A DNA stretch of 27,789 nt from positions 1 through 27,789 of the forward strand of contig NZ_DASRGV010000289.1 of the NCBI RefSeq assembly GCF_035650855.1, given 5' to 3'. The notes beneath the pieces are model-generated. The model did no database searches, was not told the origin of the DNA, and saw only the letters and a program-made list of their open reading frames with translations. Origin of the DNA: Actinocrinis sp035650855 (lineage in GTDB: Bacteria; Actinomycetota; Actinomycetes; Streptomycetales; Catenulisporaceae). Positions within the stretch are counted from its first letter, which is position 1. Each line of letters opens with the position of its first letter. The translations under genes and the position numbers were made by a program. Shown here in pieces: positions 1 to 7,573 of this stretch.

Positions 1-2
1 GT

Positions 3-791
3 TCGAACGAGGTGGACTTGAACGACCTCGACGTGGTCGAAGGCTCCCCGCTCGCGGCGCACACCAACGTCCTGGTCTACTGTCCGGCGGTCACCGCGAC
101 GCCGGACTCGATCAACTCGGCCGGCGGTCCGCTCTCGTTCACGGCGACCGGCACCGGCTACCCGGCGTTCCGCACCGTCTCCTTCACCATCGACGGCGAC
201 CCAAACGCGTTCACCAGCGTGTTCACCAACCGCAGCGGCGGCTTCACCACACAGATCCAGCGGCCGCAGCTGGCCTGCGGAACGCACACGCTCACCGCCA
301 CTGGCGCGTCCGGGCAGGTCGTCATCCAGTCCGTGAAGCCGGCGGCGGTCGATCCCTGGCCGCCGCTGCCCGCGAGCACGACGTTCACGGTGACCGGCTG
401 CGTGACGCCCCCGCCACCGCCCGGCCAGCCGAAGCTCACCGTCAACCCGGCGGTGTTCGTCGACGGCACCTATACGCACGTCACCGGCACCGGTTTCGTC
501 CCCGGCCAGCCGGTCACGCTGACCTGGCAGACACCGGCCGGCGCGGCGCTCACGGCCTGCTCGCCGAACGCGGACTCGGCTCCGGCGCTGGTCGCCGACG
601 CGAAGGGAAACCTCGACACCTTCTGCTTCGCGCCGCCGCATGAGATCCTCGGCGCCGCGCAGATCGTGGCGACGCAGAGCGTGATCGCGGCCATCGCCCG
701 GCCCCCCTTGCAAGCGACCGCCCCCGTGGTCGTCGAGGGCGGGTCCATGCAGCCGTCGTCGGGTAACGACGAGCTGATCTTCCGGCGCTGA
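3..791 (+). CDS. Secreted or surface Ig-like repeat protein, C-terminal part (5' end outside window)
   Basis: The reading frame is open to the left edge, so the GTG at 12 is probably not the true start and this is the last 262 residues of a longer protein. Two beta-rich modules can be seen. The first is rich in Thr/Gly and contains paired Cys (YCP near the start and LACGTHTLTATG). The second follows a PPPPPG linker and has the pattern VTGTGFVPGQPVTLTW seen in Ig-like or bacterial surface repeats. No catalytic motif, membrane anchor or sorting signal is visible in this part. The composition suits an exported protein, but the signal peptide would lie outside the window. A strong hairpin follows the stop. 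Function is unknown; it may be an adhesin-like or wall-associated protein. Confidence 0.6.
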   Translation, partial: SNEVDLNDLDVVEGSPLAAHTNVLVYCPAVTATPDSINSAGGPLSFTATGTGYPAFRTVSFTIDGDPNAFTSVFTNRSGGFTTQIQRPQLACGTHTLTATGASGQVVIQSVKPAAVDPWPPLPASTTFTVTGCVTPPPPPGQPKLTVNPAVFVDGTYTHVTGTGFVPGQPVTLTWQTPAGAALTACSPNADSAPALVADAKGNLDTFCFAPPHEILGAAQIVATQSVIAAIARPPLQATAPVVVEGGSMQPSSGNDELIFRR

Positions 792-820
792 CTCGTCTGG
801 GAACTGACTCGTCTGGGAAC
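790..820. repeat. 15-bp direct repeat duplicating a terminator arm
   Basis: GACTCGTCTGGGAAC occurs at 790-804 and again, without mismatch, at 806-820. The first copy begins inside the stop codon of the upstream gene. The second copy supplies the outer left arm of the hairpin at 813-870, so the duplication gives two alternative left arms for one right arm. Confidence 0.8.
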
Positions 821-870
821 CATTTCGCCCGGGAGGCGCGGTATGCGCTCCCGGGCGAATCAGTTCCCAG
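813..870. terminator. Long interrupted hairpin, probable bidirectional terminator
   Basis: The left arm 813-835 and right arm 848-870 pair as 8 bp (CTGGGAAC with GTTCCCAG), a 3-nt internal mismatch, then 12 bp (TTCGCCCGGGAG with CTCCCGGGCGAA), around a 12-nt loop. It lies between two convergent genes. There is no T-run, which is usual for actinobacterial terminators. Confidence 0.75.
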
Positions 871-891
871 ACCGGACTTCAAAACCAGCCG

Positions 892-1638
892 TTAGATCCA
901 GCCGTTGCGCAGCGCGTACGCCACGGCCTGCGTCCGATTGCGCAGCTGCAGGCGCAGCGTCAGATCCTGGATCACCGTCTTGATCGTGCGCTCGGAGTAC
1001 GACAGCCGCAGGGCCACCTCGCGGGTCGAGAGCCCCTCGGCCAGCAGCTGCAGCACGGTGCGCTCGCGCTCGGTCAGGCCGGAGAACGAGTATCCGCGCG
1101 GATTGAGCACCTGCCGGTTGAGCCCGGCGAGGTGGTCCAACAGCTGGCGCAGCAGCTCCGGCGGCAGGTCGCCGTGCCCGGCCGCGGCCGAGCGTACCGC
1201 GCTGACCAGCCGGTCCGCCGTCGCCTCCGGCCGCCGCAGCACCCCGCGCACCCCGGCCTCGACCAGCGCCGACAGCGCCCTGCCGTCCACCCGGCCGCTG
1301 ACCAGCACCACCGGCAGGCCGTCCGCGCGGTGCAGCCCGCGCAGCCAACGCGTGGTCTCCTCGTCCACCGCGTCGGTGACCGCGACGACCACGGCCGCGA
1401 GCTGTCCCGCCCGCGCGATCTGGATCTCAGGGCGCGAACGCAGCTGCATCCGCACGCCCGCCTCGGAGATCGGGTCACGCGCGTCGATCCGCACGACTAC
1501 GGCTTCAACCGCGCCGGGCCGACCCGCGCCGCCTCTTCCCCCACCCTGCTCGACCATCCCGGCGGCCTGAACCGGAAACGCCGGAACCGTCGCCGTTTCG
1601 GCCACCGCATCGTAGGTAGCCGTCATCGTCGGAACCAT
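892..1638 (-). CDS. Orphan LuxR-family regulator with a degenerate receiver-like domain
   Basis: A 248-residue DNA-binding protein. The C-terminal 60 residues form a LuxR/GerE helix-turn-helix (GLTERERTVLQLLAEGLSTR, then a TIKTVIQDL recognition helix). The N-terminal part has the alternating strand/helix pattern of a NarL-type receiver, but the usual acidic pair and the conserved Lys after strand 5 are not clearly present (RIDARDPI at the first site, VLRR where LLK is usual). It is probably not phosphorylated in the standard way. No sensor kinase gene is next to it. The chosen ATG has GGGGGA 7 nt upstream; the frame stays open further 5' but without a better ribosome-binding site. It is divergent from the protease-sigma-CHAT operon and is the obvious candidate to control it, which is an inference. 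Confidence 0.85.
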   Translation of the reverse strand: MVPTMTATYDAVAETATVPAFPVQAAGMVEQGGGRGGAGRPGAVEAVVVRIDARDPISEAGVRMQLRSRPEIQIARAGQLAAVVVAVTDAVDEETTRWLRGLHRADGLPVVLVSGRVDGRALSALVEAGVRGVLRRPEATADRLVSAVRSAAAGHGDLPPELLRQLLDHLAGLNRQVLNPRGYSFSGLTERERTVLQLLAEGLSTREVALRLSYSERTIKTVIQDLTLRLQLRNRTQAVAYALRNGWI

Positions 1639-1687
1639 CAGTGATCCCCCTTGATTCGCGTGTCTCTCCGAGCCCACCCTCGCTGCG

Positions 1688-1704
1688 AACACCGTGCGGG
1701 TGTT
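1688..1704. promoter_or_regulatory. Inverted repeat upstream of the LuxR gene, possible operator
   Basis: AACACC-N5-GGTGTT is a perfect 6-bp inverted repeat 50 bp upstream of the LuxR-type start. Its position suits autoregulation, but no binding data exist. It lies in the 307-bp divergent spacer 1639-1945, which otherwise holds no gene. Confidence 0.35.
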
Positions 1705-1856
1705 GAACGAAAGAGTGCGGCGCCGGCGCCCCAGATACACGGGTTCTATCTGACTGCACCGACAACACGGAATCGGCGTCCGCAGCGACCTGTGATCCAT
1801 AGAATCGTTGCCGGTTCGTGACCTGACGCCGGTATCTGCCGCCACCTGCGCGTGTC

Positions 1857-1907
1857 TTGACTATGCGGTGCATTGACTGTGCTGTGGTGCTTGTGCGCGC
1901 CTTGATT
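1857..1907 (+). promoter_or_regulatory. Promoter region with repeated TTGA elements before the protease operon
   Basis: TTGACT occurs at 1857-1862 and 1873-1878, followed by TTGTGC at 1891 and TTGATT at 1902. The first TTGACT with a 17-bp spacer gives a poor -10 (TGCTGT at 1880-1885). The repeated elements could be overlapping -35 boxes or regulator half-sites. The exact promoter cannot be decided from sequence. Confidence 0.35.
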
Positions 1908-1945
1908 GTCCAGGGCGCGACCGATCCTGCCGGAGGGAAAAGCGG

Positions 1946-3649
1946 ATGTTGGTGCATTTCAGCGGATCAAGCGGTGAGCAGTCTGAACCGCGGTCCGCGC
2001 CCGTGAACAATCTCGGCGTGCCATATCTCTCGCCGGTGCTTGTTAATCGGCACGGTGGCCGCGTTTTGTTGCCCTCCGAAGCGCCACTCGCACCCGGCGC
2101 GCGTCCGCCGGCGGCCACTGCGTACCGCGCCAACACGCTGCTCATCCCGGATGCGGTACTGCGCAACCCGAGTGCGGTCGCGGCTCTCGATCAGGCCCTT
2201 GCAACGGTCGGGCTGGAGCTGGAAGTCCCGCCGCCGCTGATCGAGTCGGCCCCCTCGCTGCGTCCGTGGCTGCGGGAACTCGCCGACGTACCGCGCGCCG
2301 TCGTCCTGCGCGTGCGCGACGACGCGGGCCCGACGACCGTCGACGCCTGGGTGGCGCTCCAGGCGATCCGTGCCGCGACGCGCCGCACCGACCTCGCCGA
2401 GACGCTCGCGGCGAGCGCCGACCCCAGCCGCATCAGCCTGGACCACCTGCTCAGCGCGGCCGCCATCAGCGGCGACCCGTTCAGCGAGGGCAGCCCCTTC
2501 AGCGAAGGCAGCCCGTTCAGCGAGGGAAGCAGCGGCGGCTCAGGCCTCTATTTCAGCTCGACCGCGCGCATCCCGGTCGAACTGCTCGGCCACGCTCCGC
2601 ATCGCACGCCCGTCAAGGCCCTGCCGGCCAGCCGCCGCCCCGTCGTCGCCGTCCTCGACACCGGGATCCGCCCGCACGCCTGGCTCGGCACGCCGGACGC
2701 GGACCCCGACAGCTTCCTGACGGCCGACGACCCGCTGCAGGCCGCGATCCACCACGAGGAGGTCCGCGTCCGCGACACCGGGGGCCTGGACTTCCCGGTG
2801 CTCGACGGCTACTGGGACATGCCGGATCCGGTCGAGCCCACCGTCGGCGCACTTCCCACACACATCGGCCACGGCACATTCATCTCGGGCATCGTGCGGC
2901 AGTGCGCACCGGACGCGCGCGTGCGCGTGATCCGCGTCATGCACACCGACGGGATCGTGCACGAAAGCGTCCTGCTGCTCGCCGTCGCCGTGCTGGGCGC
3001 CCAGATCCGCACCGCGCTCGCCTCCGGCGATCTCGCCGGCGTGGTCGATGTGGTCTCCCTCTCCCTCGGCTACTTCGACGAATACCCGGCCGACCTGGTG
3101 TACACGGGCCAGTTCGCCGCGCTGCTCGACGGCCTGACCGACCTCGGCGTGGCCGTGATCGCCGCCGCCGGCAACCAGGCCACCACGCAGCCCTTCTTCC
3201 CCGCCGCGTTCGCGACCCAGCCCGGCGCCGACCCGCTGCTGCCGGTGGTCAGCGTCGGCGCGCTGAATCCCAACGGCAGCAAGGCGATGTTCAGCAACGA
3301 CGGCTCCTGGGTCACCGCGTGGGCGACCGGCGCGAGCGTGGTGAGCACCTATCCGAGCGACCTGAACGGCAGCTACGAGCCGATGATCACGGCCGGTCCG
3401 GCGGACAGCCGCCTGCACCGCCTGCGCGAGACGCTGGATCCGGACGACTTCCGCGGCGGCTTCGCGGTGTGGAGCGGCACCTCGTTCTCCACGCCGCTGC
3501 TGGCCGCGACGCTCGCGGCCGGGCTGCTCGAGGAGGCCGACGAGCACCCCGGCGACCCGCACAGCGACCTGGGCTCCACCGACCGGCTCATGGCGCGCGA
3601 GCGGATCGCCAGGGCCCTGCGGCGCATTGGAGCGCCCGATCGTGCCTAA
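1946..3649 (+). CDS. Subtilisin-like S8 family serine protease, no signal peptide
   Basis: A 567-residue protein with the full subtilase catalytic set: Asp238 in VVAVLDTGI, His309 in HIGHGT, oxyanion Asn410 in AAAGNQ, and Ser513 in SGTSFSTP. An N-terminal region of about 230 residues precedes the catalytic domain and has no signal peptide or membrane segment, so the enzyme probably acts in the cytosol. Just before the catalytic domain are three tandem PFSEGS repeats (residues 178-195) and a Gly/Ser linker. The start has GGAGGG about 9 nt upstream. Its stop overlaps the start of the sigma-factor gene, so the two are probably translationally coupled. The N-terminal region may be a prodomain or a sensing domain; this is inferred only from position. 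Substrate unknown; the sigma factor, the next protein or the CHAT protein are candidates. Confidence 0.9.
   Translation: MLVHFSGSSGEQSEPRSAPVNNLGVPYLSPVLVNRHGGRVLLPSEAPLAPGARPPAATAYRANTLLIPDAVLRNPSAVAALDQALATVGLELEVPPPLIESAPSLRPWLRELADVPRAVVLRVRDDAGPTTVDAWVALQAIRAATRRTDLAETLAASADPSRISLDHLLSAAAISGDPFSEGSPFSEGSPFSEGSSGGSGLYFSSTARIPVELLGHAPHRTPVKALPASRRPVVAVLDTGIRPHAWLGTPDADPDSFLTADDPLQAAIHHEEVRVRDTGGLDFPVLDGYWDMPDPVEPTVGALPTHIGHGTFISGIVRQCAPDARVRVIRVMHTDGIVHESVLLLAVAVLGAQIRTALASGDLAGVVDVVSLSLGYFDEYPADLVYTGQFAALLDGLTDLGVAVIAAAGNQATTQPFFPAAFATQPGADPLLPVVSVGALNPNGSKAMFSNDGSWVTAWATGASVVSTYPSDLNGSYEPMITAGPADSRLHRLRETLDPDDFRGGFAVWSGTSFSTPLLAATLAAGLLEEADEHPGDPHSDLGSTDRLMARERIARALRRIGAPDRA
2477..2530 (+). 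repeat. Three 18-bp tandem repeats encoding PFSEGS
   Basis: Three in-frame 18-bp units encode PFSEGS-PFSEGS-PFSEGS in the protease, differing only at synonymous positions (CCG/CCC, GAG/GAA, GGC/GGA). They lie between the N-terminal region and the catalytic domain. The repeat may be a flexible linker, a docking element or a self-processing site. Confidence 0.9.
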
Positions 3650-4292
3650 CTCCATCCGTCCCGACCGCACCGAGCCCGCGGCAGCCGCCGACGCCGCCGA
3701 CACTCCGGCCGACCGCAACGCCCGCGTCGCCGCGCTGCTGCAATCCGCCCAGTCGGGGAACCGGGAGAGCCTGAACAAGATCGTGGTCGAACTCAGCCCG
3801 GTGCTCTGGCAGGTCGCCCGCGCCCAGGGACTGGACCGCGAGGCCGCCGAGGACGCGATCCAGTGCACCTGGCTCAGCCTGCTGCGGCACCTCGACCAGA
3901 TCCACTCGCCGATCGCGCTGACCGCCTGGCTGGTCACCGCGACCAAACGGGAGGCGTGGCGCACGCGTACCGCGCACCGCGCCGAGCAACCCCTGGACAG
4001 CGACCGGATTTCCGACACCGCCGATCCGCAGCCCTTGCCCGAAGAGCGCGTCCTGCTCGCCGAACGGCACCGCGACGTCTGGACCGCGGTGCGCCGGCTG
4101 CCGCAGCGCTGCCAGGAGCTGCTGCGCGTCGTCGCCTTCAGCCACCGCCCCGACTACGACGCGGTGGCGACCGCGCTCGGCATGCCGCGCGGCAGCATCG
4201 GCCCGACCCGCGGCCGCTGCCTGGCCAAACTCAGAACGCTGCTCGACCCGGACGGCAGCGGCATCACCGGCACGAGCGGAGGACTGGCATGA
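3642..4292 (+). CDS. ECF-type sigma-70 family RNA polymerase sigma factor
   Basis: A 216-residue two-domain sigma factor. Region 2 is seen as DREAAEDAIQCTWLSLLRHL followed by ALTAWLVTATKREAWR. Region 4 is seen as WTAVRRLPQRCQELLRVV followed by the helix-turn-helix DYDAVATALGMPRGSIGPTR. I chose GTG 3642 because GGAG sits 9 nt upstream and the codon overlaps the protease stop by 8 bp; a TTG at 3627 is the alternative. It overlaps the next gene through ATGA. No gene beside it encodes a membrane or zinc-binding anti-sigma factor, so its control is probably unusual, perhaps by the proteases or the 179-residue protein. The target promoters are unknown. Confidence 0.9.
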   Translation: MPNSIRPDRTEPAAAADAADTPADRNARVAALLQSAQSGNRESLNKIVVELSPVLWQVARAQGLDREAAEDAIQCTWLSLLRHLDQIHSPIALTAWLVTATKREAWRTRTAHRAEQPLDSDRISDTADPQPLPEERVLLAERHRDVWTAVRRLPQRCQELLRVVAFSHRPDYDAVATALGMPRGSIGPTRGRCLAKLRTLLDPDGSGITGTSGGLA

Positions 4293-4828
4293 CCGGCGAG
4301 AGCGGCGCGCGGGGCGCCGGCGGCACGGACCCGGTCCGCGCGTCGGCCGCCGAACTGCTCGATGAGCGCGACGAGGACCTGCTGCGCATCCTGCGCGAAT
4401 GTCACGAGGAGCTGGATCCGATGCCGGACAGCGTCGTGCAGCGCAGCCTGTTCGCCCTCGCCGTCGAGGACATCGACGCCGAGGTGCTGCGCCTGGTCGA
4501 GCAATACCAGCCGGCCGCGGCGGGCGTGCGCGGGGGAGAGGGGGAGGAGGCGCGCGTCGTCACCTTCGACAGCGACAGCCTCACCATCATGATCCGGATC
4601 AGCCAGCAGGCCGACACGGTGCGCATCGACGGATGGCTCGCTCCGCCGCAGGCGTGCCGGATCGAGCTGCGCAGCGGCGAACGGGCCCTGGGCACGGCCG
4701 TCGACGCGGAGGGGCGCTTCGTGCTCGAAGCGATCCCGCGGGGTCTCGCGCAACTCGTGGTTCGCCTCGGCGAACCGCTGACGGGTGGGGGCGGACCGTC
4801 CATACTGACACCGGCGATCGTGCTCTAA
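4289..4828 (+). CDS. Conserved-type protein of unknown function, C-terminal beta-sandwich-like domain
   Basis: A 179-residue soluble protein. The N-terminal half is acidic and helical (LLDERDEDLLRILRECHEEL, then SVVQRSLFALAVEDIDAEVL). The C-terminal half looks like a beta-sandwich of the carboxypeptidase-regulatory/transthyretin kind (VRIDGWLAPPQACRIELR, then DAEGRFVLEAIPRGLAQLVV). No membrane helix, signal peptide or zinc-binding HxxxCxxC anti-sigma motif is present. GGAGG lies 6 nt before the ATG, which overlaps the sigma-factor stop by 4 bp, so expression is coupled to the sigma factor. It could be an anti-sigma factor of a new type, an adaptor, or a protease substrate. These are inferences from position only. 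Confidence 0.8.
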   Translation: MTGESGARGAGGTDPVRASAAELLDERDEDLLRILRECHEELDPMPDSVVQRSLFALAVEDIDAEVLRLVEQYQPAAAGVRGGEGEEARVVTFDSDSLTIMIRISQQADTVRIDGWLAPPQACRIELRSGERALGTAVDAEGRFVLEAIPRGLAQLVVRLGEPLTGGGGPSILTPAIVL

Positions 4829-4873
4829 CGCGTCAGTCCGCCTGACCGCTGGCGCGAGGGAGCTGTGCGGACG

Positions 4874-4924
4874 ATGGAGAGGGCGGCGGGCCATGGCGGC
4901 TGGTGGAGAACCGCACCGCGGTAG
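4874..4924 (+). other. Possible 16-codon leader ORF before the CHAT gene
   Basis: ATG at 4874 opens a 16-codon frame with two adjacent Trp codons, ending TAG at 4922-4924, 12 nt before the CHAT start and in the same frame. GAGGGAG lies 11 nt upstream. The CHAT ATG itself has no clear ribosome-binding site, so re-initiation from this short ORF is possible. It may equally be chance. Confidence 0.25.
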
Positions 4925-4936
4925 CGCGGTAGCGCG

Positions 4937-7528
4937 ATGGGTGTGACGGAGGCCGCCCTTGACCGGCACCGTCGAGGCGTCGCGGCCGGCGCGGCAGGCC
5001 GCCCGGCCGCGGCCGCCGGGCACTTTCGCGCCGGTCTTCGCCTGCTCGAACCCGCGCCGCCGGCCGGCTCCGAAGGCCTGACGGCGCGCCTGCTCGCGAG
5101 CCTGGCCCATGCCGAGGCCGAACAGGGCCGGGTCGAGCGCGGCCTGGAACTGCTGGACCGCGCCGAGCCCCTGGCCGGCGCGGACCACCGCGTGGCCATC
5201 GTCGCCCAGCGCGGACTGCTGCTGTGGCGGGTCGGGCGGTACCGCGCCGCGCTGCCGTGCTTCGACGAGGCGATCCCGCTGCTGGCCGACTACCCGGACC
5301 AGCTCGTGCTCGCCCGGGCCCTGCTCAACCGCGGCGGCCTGCATCTCGGCACGGCAAGAATCGCCGCCGCCCGCGCGGACCTCGAACGCAGCGAGCACAT
5401 CGCGCGGCTCGCCGGAGCGGAGATGCTCGCCGCGAAGGCGAAGCACAACCTGGGCTACTGCGAGCTGCTGCTCGGCAACATCCCGGCGGCCCTCGACGCG
5501 TTCAGTCGGGCCGAGGCCGCCTGCCGCGAGCACGCGCCCGGCAACCTGCCGGTCGTGCAGGTCGATCGGGCCCGCGCGCTGCTGACCGCCGGCCTCGCCG
5601 ACGAGGCCGCGGCGGAGCTGGAATCCGCGATCGCGGCCTTCCGCGACCAGCGGCTCAGCCAGGACCGCGCGGAAGCGGAACTCGCCTCGGCCCAGGCCCT
5701 CGCCGCCGCGGACAAGCCGGCGCAGGCCGCGGCGCGGGCCCGGCAGGCCCAGCGGCACTTCCTGGCCCGGGGCAACGAGACCTGGGCCGCGCTGGCCGAG
5801 CTGACCCGGGCCCGGGCCGACTTCGCCGTGCTCACGGCCGAAGCGCCCGCCGCGCCTGAGCCGCAGCCCGCGCTCACCCGCCTCGGTACCCGCACCGGCC
5901 GTCTCGCCGACCGCCTGCGTGACCTCGGCCTGCCTTATGACGCCGCACTCGCGCGTCTGCTCGCGGCCAGAGCCCTGATCCACGCGCGGAAGGCCGCGGA
6001 CCGGATCAACCCGCTGCTCGAGACGCCGCGTCCGAGCGGCCCGGCCGTGCCGCTCGAACTGCGCCTCTTCGCGCACCTCACCCGCGCCGAGCAGGCCGCC
6101 GCCCGGGGCGACCGCGCCGCCGCGTTCGCCGAGCTTCGCAACGGCCTGGCCCGACTTGACGAACACCGCCGTTCGCTCGGCAGCCTGGACCTGCAAACCG
6201 GTACCGCGGCCCTCGGCCGGGACCTGACCCGCACCGGGCTGCGCCTCGCCCTGGACGGAGGCTCGCCCCGGGCGATCTTCGCCTGGTCCGAGCGGTCCCG
6301 CGCCCAGGCCTTCCGGGTCCGGCCGGTCCAGGCCTCGGACGACCCGGAGACGGCCGCCGCCATCGCCGAATACCGCCACCTCGACGACCTGCTGCGCACG
6401 CGCGCGCTGCGGGGCGAGTCCGACCCTCAGGCGCGTCAGCGGCACGCGACCTTGCAGCGCCGGCTGCGCGAGCGATCCTGGACGGCTGCCGGCGCCGACG
6501 CGCCCGGCGCCTCGACCCGCCCGGACGCCGATCCCCGCGCGACCGGCCTCTCCCGAGTCGCCGCGGAACTGGCCGCCGCCGGGCAGGTGATGATCAGCCT
6601 GCTGCGACAAGGCGACCGCCTGCTCGCCCTGGCCGTCGCCGACGGGCACGCGACGCTCGTGCCGCTCGGGGACTACACCCGCGCCGTCGAAGCCGGCCAC
6701 CGGCTGCTCGGCGACCTGGAAGCCCGCGCCGCCCGCAGCCTGCCCGCGCGGCTGCAGACGGTCGTCGACCAGTCCGTCCGCCGCCAACTGGCCACGCTCA
6801 CCGACGAGATCGTCGCGCCGCTGCGCCCGCGGCTGCGCGATCTGCCGGTGGTCATCGTCCCGACCGGCCCGCTCGCGACCATCCCGTGGAGCCTGCTGCC
6901 CGATCTGCGCGGCCGGCCGGTCACCGTCTGCCCGTCCGCGCGGCTGTGGCTCGCCGCGCGCCGCGCCGCGAGGGACGAATCCGGCGGCGGCCGGCCCGAC
7001 CCGAGCCCGGTCCTGGCGGCAGGGCCCCGGCTGGCCCACGCGGAGGCGGAAGTCGCCGCGATCGCCGGGCTCTACCCGCGGCCCGTCGTGCTCACCGGCA
7101 AGGAGGCGACCGTCGAGGCCACCTTGCGCGCCATCGACGGAGCGCACACGGTGCATCTCGCGGCGCACGGCCACCACGAGCGCGGCAACGTCATGTTCGC
7201 CCGCATCGACCTGGCCGACGGGCCGCTGATGGCCTACGACCTGCAACGCCTGTCCAAGCCCCCGCGGCGGGTGATCCTCTCCGCCTGCGAACTCGGCCGC
7301 GCCGACGTGCGCACTGGCGACGAGCACCTCGGATTCACCGCCGCGCTGCTCTACGCGGGAAGCAGCACGGTGATCTCCAGCGGCATGCTGATCCCCGACA
7401 ACGACGCCCCGCCGTTCATGGCCGCGCTGCACAAGGCCCTGATCTCCGGAACCAGCCCGGCCGGCGCCCTCGCCGCGGCCTCGGCATCCGAGCGCCAGGA
7501 GCCCTTCGTGTGCTTCGGCGCCGGCTGA
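4937..7528 (+). CDS. TPR-repeat CHAT domain protein (caspase-like cysteine protease)
   Basis: An 863-residue protein. Residues 1 to about 320 are repeated helical hairpins typical of TPRs (for example AKHNLGYCELLLGNIPAALDAF). A further helical segment follows, and a CHAT domain fills about residues 560-863. The catalytic dyad is present: His744 in HLAAHGHH and Cys784 in VILSACELG, followed by the conserved LGFTAALLYAG block. CHAT proteins belong to the caspase/separase clan, so a regulated endopeptidase is expected, with the TPRs sensing or binding a partner. There is no signal peptide. It is the last gene of the protease-sigma operon, 108 bp after the preceding stop. The ATG has no good ribosome-binding site, and a GTG at 4943 is an alternative start. 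An in-frame TAG at 4922 excludes any start further upstream. Confidence 0.9.
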   Translation: MGVTEAALDRHRRGVAAGAAGRPAAAAGHFRAGLRLLEPAPPAGSEGLTARLLASLAHAEAEQGRVERGLELLDRAEPLAGADHRVAIVAQRGLLLWRVGRYRAALPCFDEAIPLLADYPDQLVLARALLNRGGLHLGTARIAAARADLERSEHIARLAGAEMLAAKAKHNLGYCELLLGNIPAALDAFSRAEAACREHAPGNLPVVQVDRARALLTAGLADEAAAELESAIAAFRDQRLSQDRAEAELASAQALAAADKPAQAAARARQAQRHFLARGNETWAALAELTRARADFAVLTAEAPAAPEPQPALTRLGTRTGRLADRLRDLGLPYDAALARLLAARALIHARKAADRINPLLETPRPSGPAVPLELRLFAHLTRAEQAAARGDRAAAFAELRNGLARLDEHRRSLGSLDLQTGTAALGRDLTRTGLRLALDGGSPRAIFAWSERSRAQAFRVRPVQASDDPETAAAIAEYRHLDDLLRTRALRGESDPQARQRHATLQRRLRERSWTAAGADAPGASTRPDADPRATGLSRVAAELAAAGQVMISLLRQGDRLLALAVADGHATLVPLGDYTRAVEAGHRLLGDLEARAARSLPARLQTVVDQSVRRQLATLTDEIVAPLRPRLRDLPVVIVPTGPLATIPWSLLPDLRGRPVTVCPSARLWLAARRAARDESGGGRPDPSPVLAAGPRLAHAEAEVAAIAGLYPRPVVLTGKEATVEATLRAIDGAHTVHLAAHGHHERGNVMFARIDLADGPLMAYDLQRLSKPPRRVILSACELGRADVRTGDEHLGFTAALLYAGSSTVISSGMLIPDNDAPPFMAALHKALISGTSPAGALAAASASERQEPFVCFGAG

Positions 7529-7546
7529 CGCGTCACGCGCGGCGCT

Positions 7547-7573
7547 GCGGCTACTACGGCTATTGCGGCTACT
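7547..7573. repeat. Three 9-bp tandem units between convergent genes
   Basis: GCGGCTACT, ACGGCTATT and GCGGCTACT follow each other directly, the last reaching into the stop codon of the Rid-family gene. No clear function; the array is too short to call more. Confidence 0.6.

Noticed and set aside
2266..3774. Plus-strand 502-codon frame overlapping the S8 protease
   Set aside because: Arg-rich frame shadow without motifs; the protease frame carries all catalytic residues.
2540..4018. A 492-codon minus-strand frame opposite the protease and sigma genes
   Set aside because: No recognisable motif, biased composition, and the catalytic motifs are on the other strand.
4154..7432. A 1092-codon open frame on the minus strand opposite the CHAT gene
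   Set aside because: It is an antisense frame kept open by high GC at third codon positions. Its product is low-complexity Arg/Gly/Ala-rich with no domain, while the plus strand has clear TPR and CHAT motifs.
892..7528. Naming the operon as a known CATRA or CRISPR-linked CHAT (Craspase-like) system
   Set aside because: No CRISPR repeats or cas genes are present, and the partner proteins of the named systems are not recognisable, so only a general CHAT relationship is claimed.
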